Shown piece by piece: positions 53,648-63,799 of a stretch of DNA of 64,000 nt. The stretch covers positions 42,979-106,978 of the forward strand of contig NZ_BBLU01000007.1 of the NCBI RefSeq assembly GCF_000759715.1, in the 5' to 3' direction. The notes beneath the pieces are model-generated. The model did no database searches. It was not told where the DNA came from and saw only the letters and a program-made list of their open reading frames with translations. Each line of letters begins with the position of its first letter. Position 1 is the stretch's first letter. Both the position numbers and the translations under genes were made by a program. The stretch comes from Demequina mangrovi (GTDB lineage: Bacteria > Actinomycetota > Actinomycetes > Actinomycetales > Demequinaceae).

Positions 53648-53683
53648 CCGTTCGCTCAGCGAGCGCGGCTCAGAGGGCCAGGA

Positions 53684-54775
53684 TCAACGCTCGACGTCGC
53701 CGGCGATGAACGACTCGAGCTGGTTGCGGCCCTTCGTGTCCTCCATCTGGACCGGCGGGGACTTCATGAAGTACGTCGAGGCCGAGAGGATCGGGCCGCC
53801 GACGCCGCGGTCCTTGGCGATCTTCGCCGCGCGCATGGCGTCGATGATGATGCCGGCCGAGTTCGGGGAGTCCCAGACCTCGAGCTTGTACTCGAGGTTG
53901 AGGGGAACCTCGCCGAAGGCCGAGCCCTCGAGGCGGACGTACGCCCACTTGCGGTCGTCGAGCCACGCGACGTAGTCCGACGGGCCGATGTGCACGTCGC
54001 GACCGTCCTTGATGCCGCCCAGCGGACCGGTGAGGTTCGAGGTGACGGCCTGGGTCTTCGAGATCTTCTTGGACTCGAGACGCTCGCGCTCGAGCATGTT
54101 CTTGAAGTCCATGTTGCCGCCGACGTTGAGCTGGTACGTACGGTCGAGGCGCACGCCGCGGTCCTCGAACAGCTTCGCGATCACGCGGTGCGTGATGGTC
54201 GCGCCGACCTGCGACTTGATGTCGTCACCGACGATCGGGACGCCCGCGGCCTCGAACTTCGCGGCCCACTCGGGGTCCGACGCGATGAAGACGGGGAGCG
54301 CGTTGACGAACGCGACCTTGGCGTCGATCGCGCACTGCGCGTAGAACTTCGCGGCCTCCTCCGAGCCCACGGGGAGGTAGCAGATGAGGACGTCGACCTC
54401 GCGGTCCTTGAGGACCTGGGTGACGTCGACGGGGGCCTCGTCCGACTCGACGATGGTCTGGCGGTAGTACTTGCCGAGGCCGTCGAGGGTCACGCCGCGC
54501 TGGACCTGGACGTCGGTCTTGGGGACGTCGCAGATCTTGATGGTGTTGTTCTCGGACGACTGGGTCGCCTCGACGAGCTCCTTGCCCACCTTGAGCGAGT
54601 CCACGTCGAACGCGGCCACGAACTCGATGTCCGAGACGTGGTAGTCGCCGAACTGCACGTGCATGAGGCCCGGCACGGTGTCCTCGGGCTTGGCGTTCTT
54701 GTAGAACTCCACGCCCTGGACGAGGGACGTCGCGCAGTTGCCCACGCCGACGATGGCGGCACGAAGCTTGGCCAT
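53684..54775 (-). CDS. ino1: Inositol-3-phosphate synthase
   Basis: This enzyme converts glucose 6-phosphate to inositol 3-phosphate, the source of phosphatidylinositol and mycothiol in actinobacteria. The 363-residue protein is the short actinobacterial form, with [19 protein letters not shown] at the start, [15 protein letters not shown] and [21 protein letters not shown] lies 8 nt before the ATG. The PadR gene precedes it by 16 nt and is likely co-transcribed with it. Confidence 0.97.
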   Translation of the reverse strand: MAKLRAAIVGVGNCATSLVQGVEFYKNAKPEDTVPGLMHVQFGDYHVSDIEFVAAFDVDSLKVGKELVEATQSSENNTIKICDVPKTDVQVQRGVTLDGLGKYYRQTIVESDEAPVDVTQVLKDREVDVLICYLPVGSEEAAKFYAQCAIDAKVAFVNALPVFIASDPEWAAKFEAAGVPIVGDDIKSQVGATITHRVIAKLFEDRGVRLDRTYQLNVGGNMDFKNMLERERLESKKISKTQAVTSNLTGPLGGIKDGRDVHIGPSDYVAWLDDRKWAYVRLEGSAFGEVPLNLEYKLEVWDSPNSAGIIIDAMRAAKIAKDRGVGGPILSASTYFMKSPPVQMEDTKGRNQLESFIAGDVER

Positions 54776-54791
54776 GGTGTTGTCTCCTTGA

Positions 54792-55379
54792 CTAGTGGTC
54801 CGCCGAGGCGGAGCCGTTGTTCTCACCGCCGCGGGCGGATCGTTCGTTCTCGATGAGGCGGTCGAGCCACTCGACCTCGCGCTCGACCTGCTCGAGGCCG
54901 TGGCGCTGAAGCTCGGCGGTGTAGGCGTCGTGACGCTCGTGCATGCGCTTGAGCCCCTCGGACACCTCCTCGAGCCGTTCGGAGAGCCGGCTGCGCCGGC
55001 CCTCGAGGATCCGCAGCCGCGTCGCGGCGTCGGTGTGCGCGAAGAGAGAGAAGCGCACGTCGAACGCATCGTCGTCCCACGACGATGCGCCGGCGCTCGC
55101 CAGCTCCTCCGACAGGCGGGAGCGACCCGCGTCCGTGAGGCTGTACGCGATGCGTGCGCGCCGGGAGGAGGCGTGCGACGGGCCGTTGGCCTCGTCGCCG
55201 GAGGCCTCGATGAGGCCCGCCTCGACCATGCGGCGCAGGCACGGGTACAGCGACCCGTAGCTGAGGGCCCGGAAGGGACCCAGCTCGGCGCCCAGACGCT
55301 TGCGGATCTGGTAGCCGTGAAGCGGCTGATCGCGGAGGATGCCGAGGATCGCGAGGGTCAGGACATCGGTCTTGGCCAC
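54792..55379 (-). CDS. PadR family transcriptional regulator
   Basis: The 195-residue protein has the PadR winged helix ([23 protein letters not shown], and [19 protein letters not shown]), then a helical C-terminal part. PadR-like genes next to ino1 are common in actinobacteria. A palindrome in the promoter region suggests self-regulation. GTG start at 55379. Confidence 0.93.
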   Translation of the reverse strand: MAKTDVLTLAILGILRDQPLHGYQIRKRLGAELGPFRALSYGSLYPCLRRMVEAGLIEASGDEANGPSHASSRRARIAYSLTDAGRSRLSEELASAGASSWDDDAFDVRFSLFAHTDAATRLRILEGRRSRLSERLEEVSEGLKRMHERHDAYTAELQRHGLEQVEREVEWLDRLIENERSARGGENNGSASADH

Positions 55380-55432
55380 GCTTCCTTCACCTCCTCGGGA
55401 CTCGTATGTCGAGCCGATCTCACGTTCAGTTA

Positions 55433-55445
55433 TATCGCTCCGATA
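55433..55445. promoter_or_regulatory. Candidate PadR operator
   Basis: TATCG and CGATA flank CTC, a perfect 5-bp inverted repeat about 55 bp before the padR start, in an AT-richer patch (TATATCG) of a high-GC region. Confidence 0.45.
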
Positions 55446-55601
55446 CATCGGGCACCGTACATCACAGGATCGTGATCCGTGAAACCCACACGCCGGGTCA
55501 CGATCTGCGCGCCCCGAGCGTTGATCCTGCACCCGGTGTCGGCGCCGTTCCGCGGCCGCCGCGCATCGTCCCTGATCAGGGGGCGCCGAGCCCCGCAGCC
55601 C

Positions 55602-55607
55602 TAAGGT
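55602..55607 (+). promoter_or_regulatory. Minus-10 element TAAGGT of the PBP gene
   Basis: TAAGGT lies exactly 6 nt before the GTG start at 55614. Confidence 0.6.
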
Positions 55608-55613
55608 GGTCAC

Positions 55614-57998
55614 GTGACAGAACGCTCCAGCTCGCCCCAGCGCGTCCCGACGCGCCGCGCCGCATCCGCATCGTCGCAGCCCGCCACGTCGGGCACGCAG
55701 CCGACCCGGAGAAGCACGCGGCCCACGGATGCGACGGCGGCCTGGGCGGCCACGGGAGCCTCGAGCGCACCCGCGACGCAGACCAAGGGCTCGGGCGGCG
55801 GCTCGGGCTCGGGCGGCGGCAAGGGCGGCACCGGAGGCAAGGGCGGCAAGGGCGACCAGCCGCGCTGGAAGAAGATCCTCCGGATCACCGGCGTCTCGGC
55901 GCTGATCGCGCTGTTCGTCACCATCGCCACCGCGGCGATCATGCTCATGGTCGTGTACTCGAAGCTCGAGGTCCCCGAGGCGGCGGACGTCGCGCTCGCC
56001 CAGTCGTCGACCGTGTACTGGTCCAACGGCACCGCGGAGATGGGCAAGGTCGGCGAGGTGGACCGCCAGATCATCGACTGCGCGGACCTGCCCGACTACG
56101 TCCCGCAGACCGTGGTCGCGGCGGAGGACCGGAGCTTCTACACCAACCCCGGCGTGGACCTCATGGGCACCATGCGCGCGCTCTACAAGACCGTGGTGCT
56201 GGGCGACAAGCAGGGCGGATCCACCATCACCCAGCAGTACGTCGAGCGCTACTACGTGGGCGCGACCACCACCGACATCCCGGGCAAGATCAAGGAGACG
56301 CTGCTCGCTCTCAAGGTGGACTCGGAGCAGACCAAGGACCAGGTCCTCTGCAACTACATGAACACCATCTACTTCGGACGCGGCGCGTACGGCATCGAGG
56401 CCGCCGCCGAGGAGTACTTCGGCAAGCCCGCCGCCGAGCTCACGCTGTCGGAGGCCGCGCTCATCGCCGGCGTGATCCCCGCGCCGAGCGCATGGGACCC
56501 CCGCGTCTCGCCCGCGAAGGCCGAGCAGCGCTGGAACTACGTGCTCGACGGCATGGTCACCACCGAGTTCATCACGCAGGCGGAGCGGGACGAGCAGGAG
56601 TTCCCCGAGACCATCGAGTACGGCACCAGCAACACGTTCGGCGGGACCGACGGCTACCTGCTCCGCACCGCGCTCGACGAGGCGATCGCTCACCTCGACG
56701 TGAGCGCCGAGGAGCTCGAGATGGGCGGGTACCAGATCATCACGACGTTCCGTCGGGATGATCAGAAGTCCGTGGTCAAGGCCGTCAACGACATGCCGGA
56801 CGATGCCGCCGACAACCTCAAGACCGCGGCGGTGACCGTGGACGCCGCGTCCGGCGCCGTCACCGGGATGTACGGCGGCCCCGACTACCTCCAGATCCAG
56901 CGCAACGCCGCGACCCAGGACGTCGCGCAGGCCGGCTCGACCTTCAAGCCCTTCGCCATGATCGGCGCGCTGTCGAACGGCTACTCGCTGAACACCTCGT
57001 ACCTGTCGAACAGCGACATGACCATCGAGGGCTTCGAGAACCCGGTGCGCAACTACGGCGGCACCGACTACGGCTACATCGACATGGTCACGGCCACCAA
57101 GTACTCGGTGAACACCTACTACGTGCAGCTGGGTCGGGACATCGGCCCCCAGACGGTCATGGACACCGCGATCACCGCGGGCCTGCCCGAGGACACCTAC
57201 GGGCTCGACGCCAACCCGTCGAACGTGCTCGGCAGCGCGTCGCCGACGGCGCTGCAGATGGCCCACGCGTACACCACCATCGCGGACGGCGGCATCGAGA
57301 AGGAGCCGTTCACCGTGAAGCGCATCATCGGCCCGGACGGCGAGGACGTCTACGTCCACCAGGACGAGTCGCAGCGCGTGTTCTCGAAGGACGTCATCGC
57401 CGACACGACCTACGCGATGCAGCAGACCGTGGACGGCGGCACGGGCCGCAAGGCCGCGGAGCTCGGCCGTCCGATCGCCGCGAAGACCGGTACGTCGAAC
57501 GACAACAAGTCGGCGTGGTTCGCCGGCTTCACGCCGCAGATCGTGGGCATCGTGTCGATGTACCAGGTCGGCGAGGACGGCTCGGTCGAGTCGATCACGC
57601 CGTTCGGCGGCTACTCGGACATCACGGGCGGCACGGTGCCGGCCGACGTCTGGGTCGAGATGATGGAGTCGATCCTGGATCGCTTCGACGTCGTGGAGTT
57701 CCCGGAGCGGGCCGATGTGGGCACCGAGCTGAGCTCGAGCCCCGAGCCCGAGCCGAGCGTCACGGCATCCCCCGAGCCGTCGGAGGAGCCCTCGGAGTCC
57801 GCGACTCCCGAGCCGACCGAGACCACCGAGCCGGAGCCGGTGGTGACACCCTCGGAGACGACGGAGCCGGAGCCGGTGGTGACACCCTCGGAGACGACGG
57901 AGCCGGAGCCGGTGGTGACCCCCTCCGAGACGACCGATCCCGATCCCGGCGCTTCGGCCGGGGCGGAGCCGGCCGAGGAGCCGGCCGCGGGGACCTAG
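55614..57998 (+). CDS. ponA: Bifunctional penicillin-binding protein (class A)
   Basis: This enzyme polymerises and cross-links peptidoglycan. The 794-residue protein has a Ser/Ala/Gly-rich cytoplasmic tail (1-85), one membrane span at about 90-112, a GT51 domain (VVAAEDRSFYTNPGVD; GGSTITQQYV) and a transpeptidase domain with GSTFKP (Ser442-Lys445), YSVNTYY and KTGTS (Lys624). The last 85 residues are acidic and Pro-rich, with three direct repeats of a 12-residue unit. The GTG start is leaderless. It is divergent from the PadR gene. Confidence 0.96.
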   Translation: MTERSSSPQRVPTRRAASASSQPATSGTQPTRRSTRPTDATAAWAATGASSAPATQTKGSGGGSGSGGGKGGTGGKGGKGDQPRWKKILRITGVSALIALFVTIATAAIMLMVVYSKLEVPEAADVALAQSSTVYWSNGTAEMGKVGEVDRQIIDCADLPDYVPQTVVAAEDRSFYTNPGVDLMGTMRALYKTVVLGDKQGGSTITQQYVERYYVGATTTDIPGKIKETLLALKVDSEQTKDQVLCNYMNTIYFGRGAYGIEAAAEEYFGKPAAELTLSEAALIAGVIPAPSAWDPRVSPAKAEQRWNYVLDGMVTTEFITQAERDEQEFPETIEYGTSNTFGGTDGYLLRTALDEAIAHLDVSAEELEMGGYQIITTFRRDDQKSVVKAVNDMPDDAADNLKTAAVTVDAASGAVTGMYGGPDYLQIQRNAATQDVAQAGSTFKPFAMIGALSNGYSLNTSYLSNSDMTIEGFENPVRNYGGTDYGYIDMVTATKYSVNTYYVQLGRDIGPQTVMDTAITAGLPEDTYGLDANPSNVLGSASPTALQMAHAYTTIADGGIEKEPFTVKRIIGPDGEDVYVHQDESQRVFSKDVIADTTYAMQQTVDGGTGRKAAELGRPIAAKTGTSNDNKSAWFAGFTPQIVGIVSMYQVGEDGSVESITPFGGYSDITGGTVPADVWVEMMESILDRFDVVEFPERADVGTELSSSPEPEPSVTASPEPSEEPSESATPEPTETTEPEPVVTPSETTEPEPVVTPSETTEPEPVVTPSETTDPDPGASAGAEPAEEPAAGT
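57819..57926 (+). repeat. Three tandem 36-bp units in the PBP gene
   Basis: The unit encodes ETTEPEPVVTPS; the three copies differ by only a few bases (for example ACC/ACG). They code for a Pro/Glu-rich tail. Confidence 0.85.
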
Positions 57999-58059
57999 CC
58001 GCTCATCGGCGTCGCGGTCCTCGAACCTCCGTGTCGAGCGGCGAGAGGACGGTGCCGCG

Positions 58060-58731
58060 CTACGCGACCGTCAGCTCGTCGAGCACGGTCCCGATGGGGT
58101 GCGGCCCGGTGACGATCTCCCACTGATGCCCCGCGGTCCTCGGCCGCGACAGGCACGAGGCGATGGTCTGCGCGACGTCGACGCGCGGGATCGGGCCCGG
58201 CACCACCTTCTCGTCGATAGAGATGCACCCGGTCCCCACCGAGTCGACCAGGATCCCGGGCCGCAGGATGGTCCAGGCGAGCCCGGAGCCGCGGAGCGCG
58301 AAGTCCGCCTCGCGCTTCGCGTACACGTAGGCGGTCCAGACGTCGCCGCGTGCGGGATCCGGTTCGGCGTCGACACCCATGGCCGAGACCTGGACGAAGC
58401 GCTTGATCCCACGCCGCTTGGCGCCGGCGATCGACTTGAGCGATCCCTCGAGGTCGACAGTGCGCTTGCGGTTCGCGTTCCCGTCGGGACCTCCGCCCGC
58501 GGTGAAGACCACGGCGTCGCAGCCGCCGAAGGCCGACGCGAACTCCGGCTCGTCGCACGCCTCGATATCGAGATGCCGCGCGGCGGCACCCAGGCCCGCG
58601 AGCTCGTGGAGCTGCTCGTCGGTGCGGGCGAGCGCGACCACCTCGTGATCGCGGTGAAGAAGGATCGGGATGAGCCGACGGCCGACCTTGCCGGCGCCGC
58701 CGACGATCGCCACGCGCGCCGGAATGCTCAT
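58060..58731 (-). CDS. NAD(P)-binding atypical SDR protein
   Basis: The 223-residue protein has the Rossmann motif VAIVGGAGKVGRRL, then DAVVFTAGGGPDGN, VQVSAMGVD and YVYAKREADFAL. This is the YhfK/atypical SDR pattern of sugar- or quinone-acting oxidoreductases. The ATG at 58731 has CAGGCT 6 nt upstream. The substrate is unknown. Confidence 0.88.
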   Translation of the reverse strand: MSIPARVAIVGGAGKVGRRLIPILLHRDHEVVALARTDEQLHELAGLGAAARHLDIEACDEPEFASAFGGCDAVVFTAGGGPDGNANRKRTVDLEGSLKSIAGAKRRGIKRFVQVSAMGVDAEPDPARGDVWTAYVYAKREADFALRGSGLAWTILRPGILVDSVGTGCISIDEKVVPGPIPRVDVAQTIASCLSRPRTAGHQWEIVTGPHPIGTVLDELTVA

Positions 58732-58794
58732 GCCTCCAGCCTGGCCCGACGGTTGCGCTCATGCAACCGGTGGGGCCAGGCCGGGGCAGGCGGC

Positions 58795-59169
58795 TCAGGC
58801 CTTGGGGTCGGGACCGTACTGGTTGGCCCCCGGGTTGCCCGGGATGAACGCGACCACGAGGGTGAGGAGGCTGACGAACCAGCCGATGATCGACACCGGT
58901 CCCGGCCAACCGATGTCCTGATAGCGGCGCCACTGGAGCGCGAGCGACGGGATGAGGATCGCGAGGCTGTAGAGGGCGAAGACGAGGACCAGCACGAGGG
59001 CGAAGCCGGTGAGCTCCGCGGTCTCGTAGTTGAAGCCGGCGATCGCGAGCAGGATGCTGAAGACGATGGAGATCGCCAGGTTGGTGAGGGCGAAGCCCCA
59101 GTACTCGCTCCGACGCGAACGCCCGTTGAACTCCGCATAGCGCCGCAGCGCCGTCGTGTAGCCGTTCAT
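58795..59169 (-). CDS. DUF805 membrane protein
   Basis: The 124-residue protein opens with the DUF805 pattern YAEFNGRSRRSEYWGFAL and contains LQWRRYQDIGWPG, followed by four membrane segments. AGAGGGG lies just before the ATG. The function is unknown. A second DUF805 gene lies next to it. Confidence 0.88.
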   Translation of the reverse strand: MNGYTTALRRYAEFNGRSRRSEYWGFALTNLAISIVFSILLAIAGFNYETAELTGFALVLVLVFALYSLAILIPSLALQWRRYQDIGWPGPVSIIGWFVSLLTLVVAFIPGNPGANQYGPDPKA

Positions 59170-59215
59170 GACCCCTCTTTCCTGCGCGACGGCATCTCCC
59201 CCGCGCGGGACGAGG

Positions 59216-59677
59216 TTAACCAGGCATGACATCCAGATGAGCAGGCGCGCCGAGCCGCGGGTCCGGACCGAAGCGGTTGGCTCCTCGCCTGCCGGGGAAG
59301 GCCGCCATCACCATGAGTACGAAGCCGAGCGAGAGGGGCGCGAGCAGCAGCCACCAGGCGGACCGGTCGAGGTCGTGAAGCCGGCGCGCGGTCACGGCGT
59401 ACGTGGGGATCCCGATCACGACGACCACCACGAACGCGATCACCGCCGCGAGGGTGAGCAGCCCCCACCGCACGGAGTCGGGCTCGATCGCCGGGTCCTT
59501 GGTGGGCGCGACCGAGCCCTCGAGCGCGGAGACCCACAGGGAGGCCGCCACCATCATCGTCGGCAGCCACACGACGGAGGCGAACAGCTGGAACCACCAG
59601 TACTCGCTGCGGCGCGCGCGGCCGCGGAACGTCGCGAAGCGACGGAAGCAGACGGCGACAGCCTCGGCGAACCCCAT
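59216..59677 (-). CDS. DUF805 membrane protein, second copy
   Basis: The 153-residue protein has FATFRGRARRSEYWWFQLFA and ARRLHDLDRSAWWLL, again DUF805, with four membrane segments. The C-terminal GRRGANRFGPDP is like the first copy (GNPGANQYGPDP), so this is probably a tandem duplication. The ATG lies exactly 6 nt after TACAGT. Confidence 0.88.
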   Translation of the reverse strand: MGFAEAVAVCFRRFATFRGRARRSEYWWFQLFASVVWLPTMMVAASLWVSALEGSVAPTKDPAIEPDSVRWGLLTLAAVIAFVVVVVIGIPTYAVTARRLHDLDRSAWWLLLAPLSLGFVLMVMAAFPGRRGANRFGPDPRLGAPAHLDVMPG

Positions 59678-59683
59678 GCCGCC

Positions 59684-59723
59684 ACTGTACTGACACCGTT
59701 TCGTCGCACCCTCCCCCTACGCT
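59684..59723. promoter_or_regulatory. Divergent leaderless promoters for DUF805 and MFS genes
   Basis: TACAGT (minus strand, 59684-59689) lies 6 nt before the DUF805 ATG at 59677, and TACGCT (plus strand, 59718-59723) lies 6 nt before the MFS GTG at 59730. Confidence 0.6.
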
Positions 59724-59729
59724 GGTGCC

Positions 59730-61028
59730 GTGACCCTGGCACGCGACCTCGCACGTCTCTGGCGGGCCCGGGGCTTCCGTCGCCTCACCCTGGTGCGGCT
59801 CCTCTCGCAGGCCGGGGACGGGATGTTCCAGGTGGGGATCGCGACGGCCTTCTTCTTCGACCCCACGCAGGCGGCGACGCCCCAGGACATCGCGCTCGGG
59901 TTCGCGATCCTGCTCGCGCCGTTCACCCTGGTGGGGCCGTTCGCCGGGCCGCTGATCGACCGGTGGCAGCGCCAGCGGATCCTCCTGTTCGGGAACCTCG
60001 CGCGGACGTCCCTCGCGCTCATCATCGGCGCGACGGTCCTGCTCGACGGACCCGCATGGGTCGAGTACGGGCTCGCGCTGCTCACGCTGTCCGTCAACCG
60101 CTTCCTGCTCTCGTCGATGTCCGCGGGCCTCGCGAACGTGGTGCCGGAGGACGAGCTGCTCACCGCCAACGCGATCATGCCCACGCTGGGCACCATCGCC
60201 GCGGCGGTCGGCGGGGCGATCGGCGGCGCCATGACGCTGCTCGTGCCCACGGCCACGGACTCCTCGCTGGCGCTGGCAGCGCTCATCGGCTCCGCCTGCG
60301 CGTTCTCGGGCTCGGCGTGGGCCACGACGCTGCTCGCCCGCCGCGAGCTCGGCCCGACCGAGCCGCTGGCCGCGCTGCGACTGCTCGCGCAGCTCCGCGC
60401 GCTGACCGCAGAGCTCGTCTCGGGCGTCCGCTACCTCCACGGCCGACGGACCCCGTTCCACGCGCTCAGCGTCATGGCCGCGCAGCGCCTGCTCTACGGG
60501 ATCATGTTCGTCGCGTCGATCCTCATGTCGCGCCACATCCTCGGCGACCCGTCGCGTCCCGAGGATCAGCTCGGCGAGTTCGCCACGGTGCTCGGCTTCG
60601 CGGCCGCGGGCTTCGGCATCGCCGCCGTGATCACGCCGTGGCTCGGATCCCGGATCCCCCGGCAGCGGTGGATCGTCGGGTGCCTCGTCCTGGGTGCGGG
60701 CGGCCAGCTCCTGCTCGCCGCATCGTCCGCGCGCTGGGCCCTGCTGAGCGCCGCGGTGATCATCTCCGTCGCGGTGCAGGGCGGCAAGATCGCCGTCGAC
60801 ACCATCGTCCAGCGCGACACCGCCGACGACTTCCGCGGCCGCGCCTTCACGCTCTACGACATGGCCTACAACGTGGCGTTCGTGTCGAGCGCCGCGCTCG
60901 CCGCGGTGGTGCTGCCCCCGACCGGCTACTCCGCGGGGGTGATGGCCGGGGTCGCCGTCGCGTACCTCGCGGTGGCGGCGGTCTACGCGCGGGCGCCGCG
61001 GGTGCCGGTCGCTGTGGCGGTGGCCTAG
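59730..61028 (+). CDS. MFS transporter
   Basis: The 432-residue protein has 12 likely membrane segments, with FAGPLIDRWQRQRIL in the first half as the MFS loop 2-3 motif and RGRAFTLYDMAYNVAFV in the second half. It resembles Enterobactin-exporter-type (EntS-like) MFS proteins, but the substrate is unknown. Its stop and that of the convergent lrp gene share the same CTAG. Confidence 0.9.
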   Translation: MTLARDLARLWRARGFRRLTLVRLLSQAGDGMFQVGIATAFFFDPTQAATPQDIALGFAILLAPFTLVGPFAGPLIDRWQRQRILLFGNLARTSLALIIGATVLLDGPAWVEYGLALLTLSVNRFLLSSMSAGLANVVPEDELLTANAIMPTLGTIAAAVGGAIGGAMTLLVPTATDSSLALAALIGSACAFSGSAWATTLLARRELGPTEPLAALRLLAQLRALTAELVSGVRYLHGRRTPFHALSVMAAQRLLYGIMFVASILMSRHILGDPSRPEDQLGEFATVLGFAAAGFGIAAVITPWLGSRIPRQRWIVGCLVLGAGGQLLLAASSARWALLSAAVIISVAVQGGKIAVDTIVQRDTADDFRGRAFTLYDMAYNVAFVSSAALAAVVLPPTGYSAGVMAGVAVAYLAVAAVYARAPRVPVAVAVA

Positions 61029-61555
61029 CCGATCGGGCCGCGCATGCGGGCGAGTCCGCCGCTGCCCAGGTGCTCGTGGCCGATGAGGTGGTCGAAGACG
61101 ATGTTCGTCTCGGTCGCCGCGACCGCGGGGTCCATGCTGAGCTCCGACGCCACGAAGTCGCGCAGCTGCGCGGTCGAGGTGCATGCCACATGGATGAGGA
61201 AGTCGATGGTGCCGCCCACGAAGAACACCGACAGCACGTTGGGCAGCGTGATGACCTTCGCGGCGTAGCTCTTGATCTGCGGCCGCGCCTGCGCGCGCAG
61301 CCGGACCGAGACGATGCCCTGGACGTCGAGGCCCAGCGCGGCGAAGTCGACCTCGACGTGGCTCGACCGGATCACGCCGGCCTCGCGCAGCGCCTTGACG
61401 CGGGTATGGGTGGTCGACGGGGCGACGTGCAGCCTCGCCGCGAGCGCGGCGTTGGGGATGCGCGCGTCGCGCATGAGCTCCCAGAGGATCCGCTCGTCGA
61501 GCTCGTCGAGCCGAACACCCTTCGCCCGCAGGCCCTCTCGCAGCCCTGTCTCCAT
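61025..61555 (-). CDS. Lrp/AsnC family regulator
   Basis: The 176-residue protein has an N-terminal helix-turn-helix (LDELDERILWELMRDARIPNAALAARLHVAPSTTHTRV) and the C-terminal ligand domain with VLSVFFVGGTIDFLIHVACT. GGAGAAGG lies 4 nt before the ATG at 61555. It is divergent from ald and so probably regulates it in response to alanine or another amino acid. Confidence 0.93.
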   Translation of the reverse strand: METGLREGLRAKGVRLDELDERILWELMRDARIPNAALAARLHVAPSTTHTRVKALREAGVIRSSHVEVDFAALGLDVQGIVSVRLRAQARPQIKSYAAKVITLPNVLSVFFVGGTIDFLIHVACTSTAQLRDFVASELSMDPAVAATETNIVFDHLIGHEHLGSGGLARMRGPIG

Positions 61556-61607
61556 CGATCCTTCTCCGTTTCGAGCCCGCGGGCCAACCTTGTTCACGAT
61601 CGCTTGC

Positions 61608-61628
61608 CTTGATCGAACTTCCTTCAAG
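61608..61628. promoter_or_regulatory. Candidate Lrp-type site between lrp and ald
   Basis: CTTGA (61608-61612) and TCAAG (61624-61628) are inverted with 11 nt between them, in the 146-bp space between the two divergent genes. Confidence 0.45.
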
Positions 61629-61701
61629 AATTGTAGAGGTCGAGCGAAGATCGCTCGGCTCACACGCATGAGCGGCGCAGATGCGCCTGGGAGGAGCAGC
61701 G

Positions 61702-62802
<1,101 letters not shown>

Positions 62803-62836
62803 CCCCACCACCACCCACCCCACCCCACCCCACCAG

Positions 62837-62861
62837 CCGGGACAGTCACCATGCTTTTTCG
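62837..62861 (-). repeat. Inverted repeat copy at the end of the DUF559 gene
   Basis: On the minus strand this reads CGAAAAAGCATGGTGACTGT and then CCCGG. It contains the stop codon of the DUF559 gene. It is matched, inverted, by the copy at 63933-63958. Confidence 0.6.
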
Positions 62862-63799
62862 GGCGGATCGGCGACGGGCGGGACATCCATCTGCACCTCG
62901 GGGTGCTGGCTGCGGGTGGCCAGCACCCCGAGCGCGATGGTGCGACACCACTCGGGTCGGTCGGTGACGTCCGCGTAGGTGAAGCGCACCGTCAGGATGC
63001 CGACGCTCGCGATCCGCGCATCGCGTGCGGCGTCTCGCTGGCGGGCTGCAGGACCTGAGTGCGCATCGGCGCCGTCGAACTCGAAGGCCGTCAACGTTGC
63101 GGGGTCGAAGGTATCCAGGCGGTACGACGTTCCATCCACGTGGACCCAGTGCTGCCGGAGCAGGTGAGCGAACGGAACACCTCGAAGCACCCGCGTGCCC
63201 GCCTCTTCCTCGAGATAGGACTCCGCGCCCGCCTCAGCAGCGACGAGTCTGCGCTCGAGCTCTCGTCGTCCCCGCGCCCGCGGCATCGCGGCGAGCGTCT
63301 CCGCAATCTCCGCGACGGTGACGATCCCCTCGCGAACAGGGGCGTAGACCGCCTCGGCACGCCGACTGCTCGGAAGCTCACCGTGAGCCTGGATCACTGC
63401 GAGCGGAGGCGGCACCGTAGGGATCCGACGCGGCGGCCAGCACCGTTCGGGCATGTGCACGTGACGGCGCACCGACACCCACGCCGGCCCTCGCGGCCTG
63501 GTCTCCCACGGCACCGAGATCGATACGTTCGGAGGCGGGGCGAGCGCACCCCAGGCGGCCAGCGCGGAGGATCCTGCCGCCACCGTGCTCGGACCCGCCC
63601 ACAGCAGCGCCGCCTGCATGCGAAGGACCCATGACTCGGCGTGGACAGACGACGCATACGCGTCGGGGAGCACGCGCACGATGCGTCCGGCGCGCACCGC
63701 ATCGGCGATTGCGCGCTCGCTCGCCAACCGTCTCAGCTGGTCGTAGGTGAGCGGCTCGACACGTCGGAGGAGACGATCGTGGAGTTGGCGTATGCCCAT
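62846..63799 (-). CDS. AbiEi-like / DUF559 endonuclease-like protein, second copy
   Basis: The 317-residue protein has a winged-helix N-terminus with RIVRVLPDAYASSV and a DUF559/Vsr-like C-terminus with AFEFDGADAHSG and VRFTYADVTDRPEWCRT. The last segment closely matches that of the gene at 47815-48756. No toxin partner is adjacent. Its 3' end lies in a repeat that recurs, inverted, beyond its 5' end. The function is unknown; a nuclease of mobile DNA or an antitoxin-like regulator are both possible. Confidence 0.78.
   Translation of the reverse strand: MGIRQLHDRLLRRVEPLTYDQLRRLASERAIADAVRAGRIVRVLPDAYASSVHAESWVLRMQAALLWAGPSTVAAGSSALAAWGALAPPPNVSISVPWETRPRGPAWVSVRRHVHMPERCWPPRRIPTVPPPLAVIQAHGELPSSRRAEAVYAPVREGIVTVAEIAETLAAMPRARGRRELERRLVAAEAGAESYLEEEAGTRVLRGVPFAHLLRQHWVHVDGTSYRLDTFDPATLTAFEFDGADAHSGPAARQRDAARDARIASVGILTVRFTYADVTDRPEWCRTIALGVLATRSQHPEVQMDVPPVADPPEKAW

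Noticed and set aside
54792..57359. A single 855-residue protein reading through the PBP region into PadR
   Set aside because: The part before the PadR start is antisense to the PBP gene; the GTG at 55379 with its Shine-Dalgarno site starts PadR.
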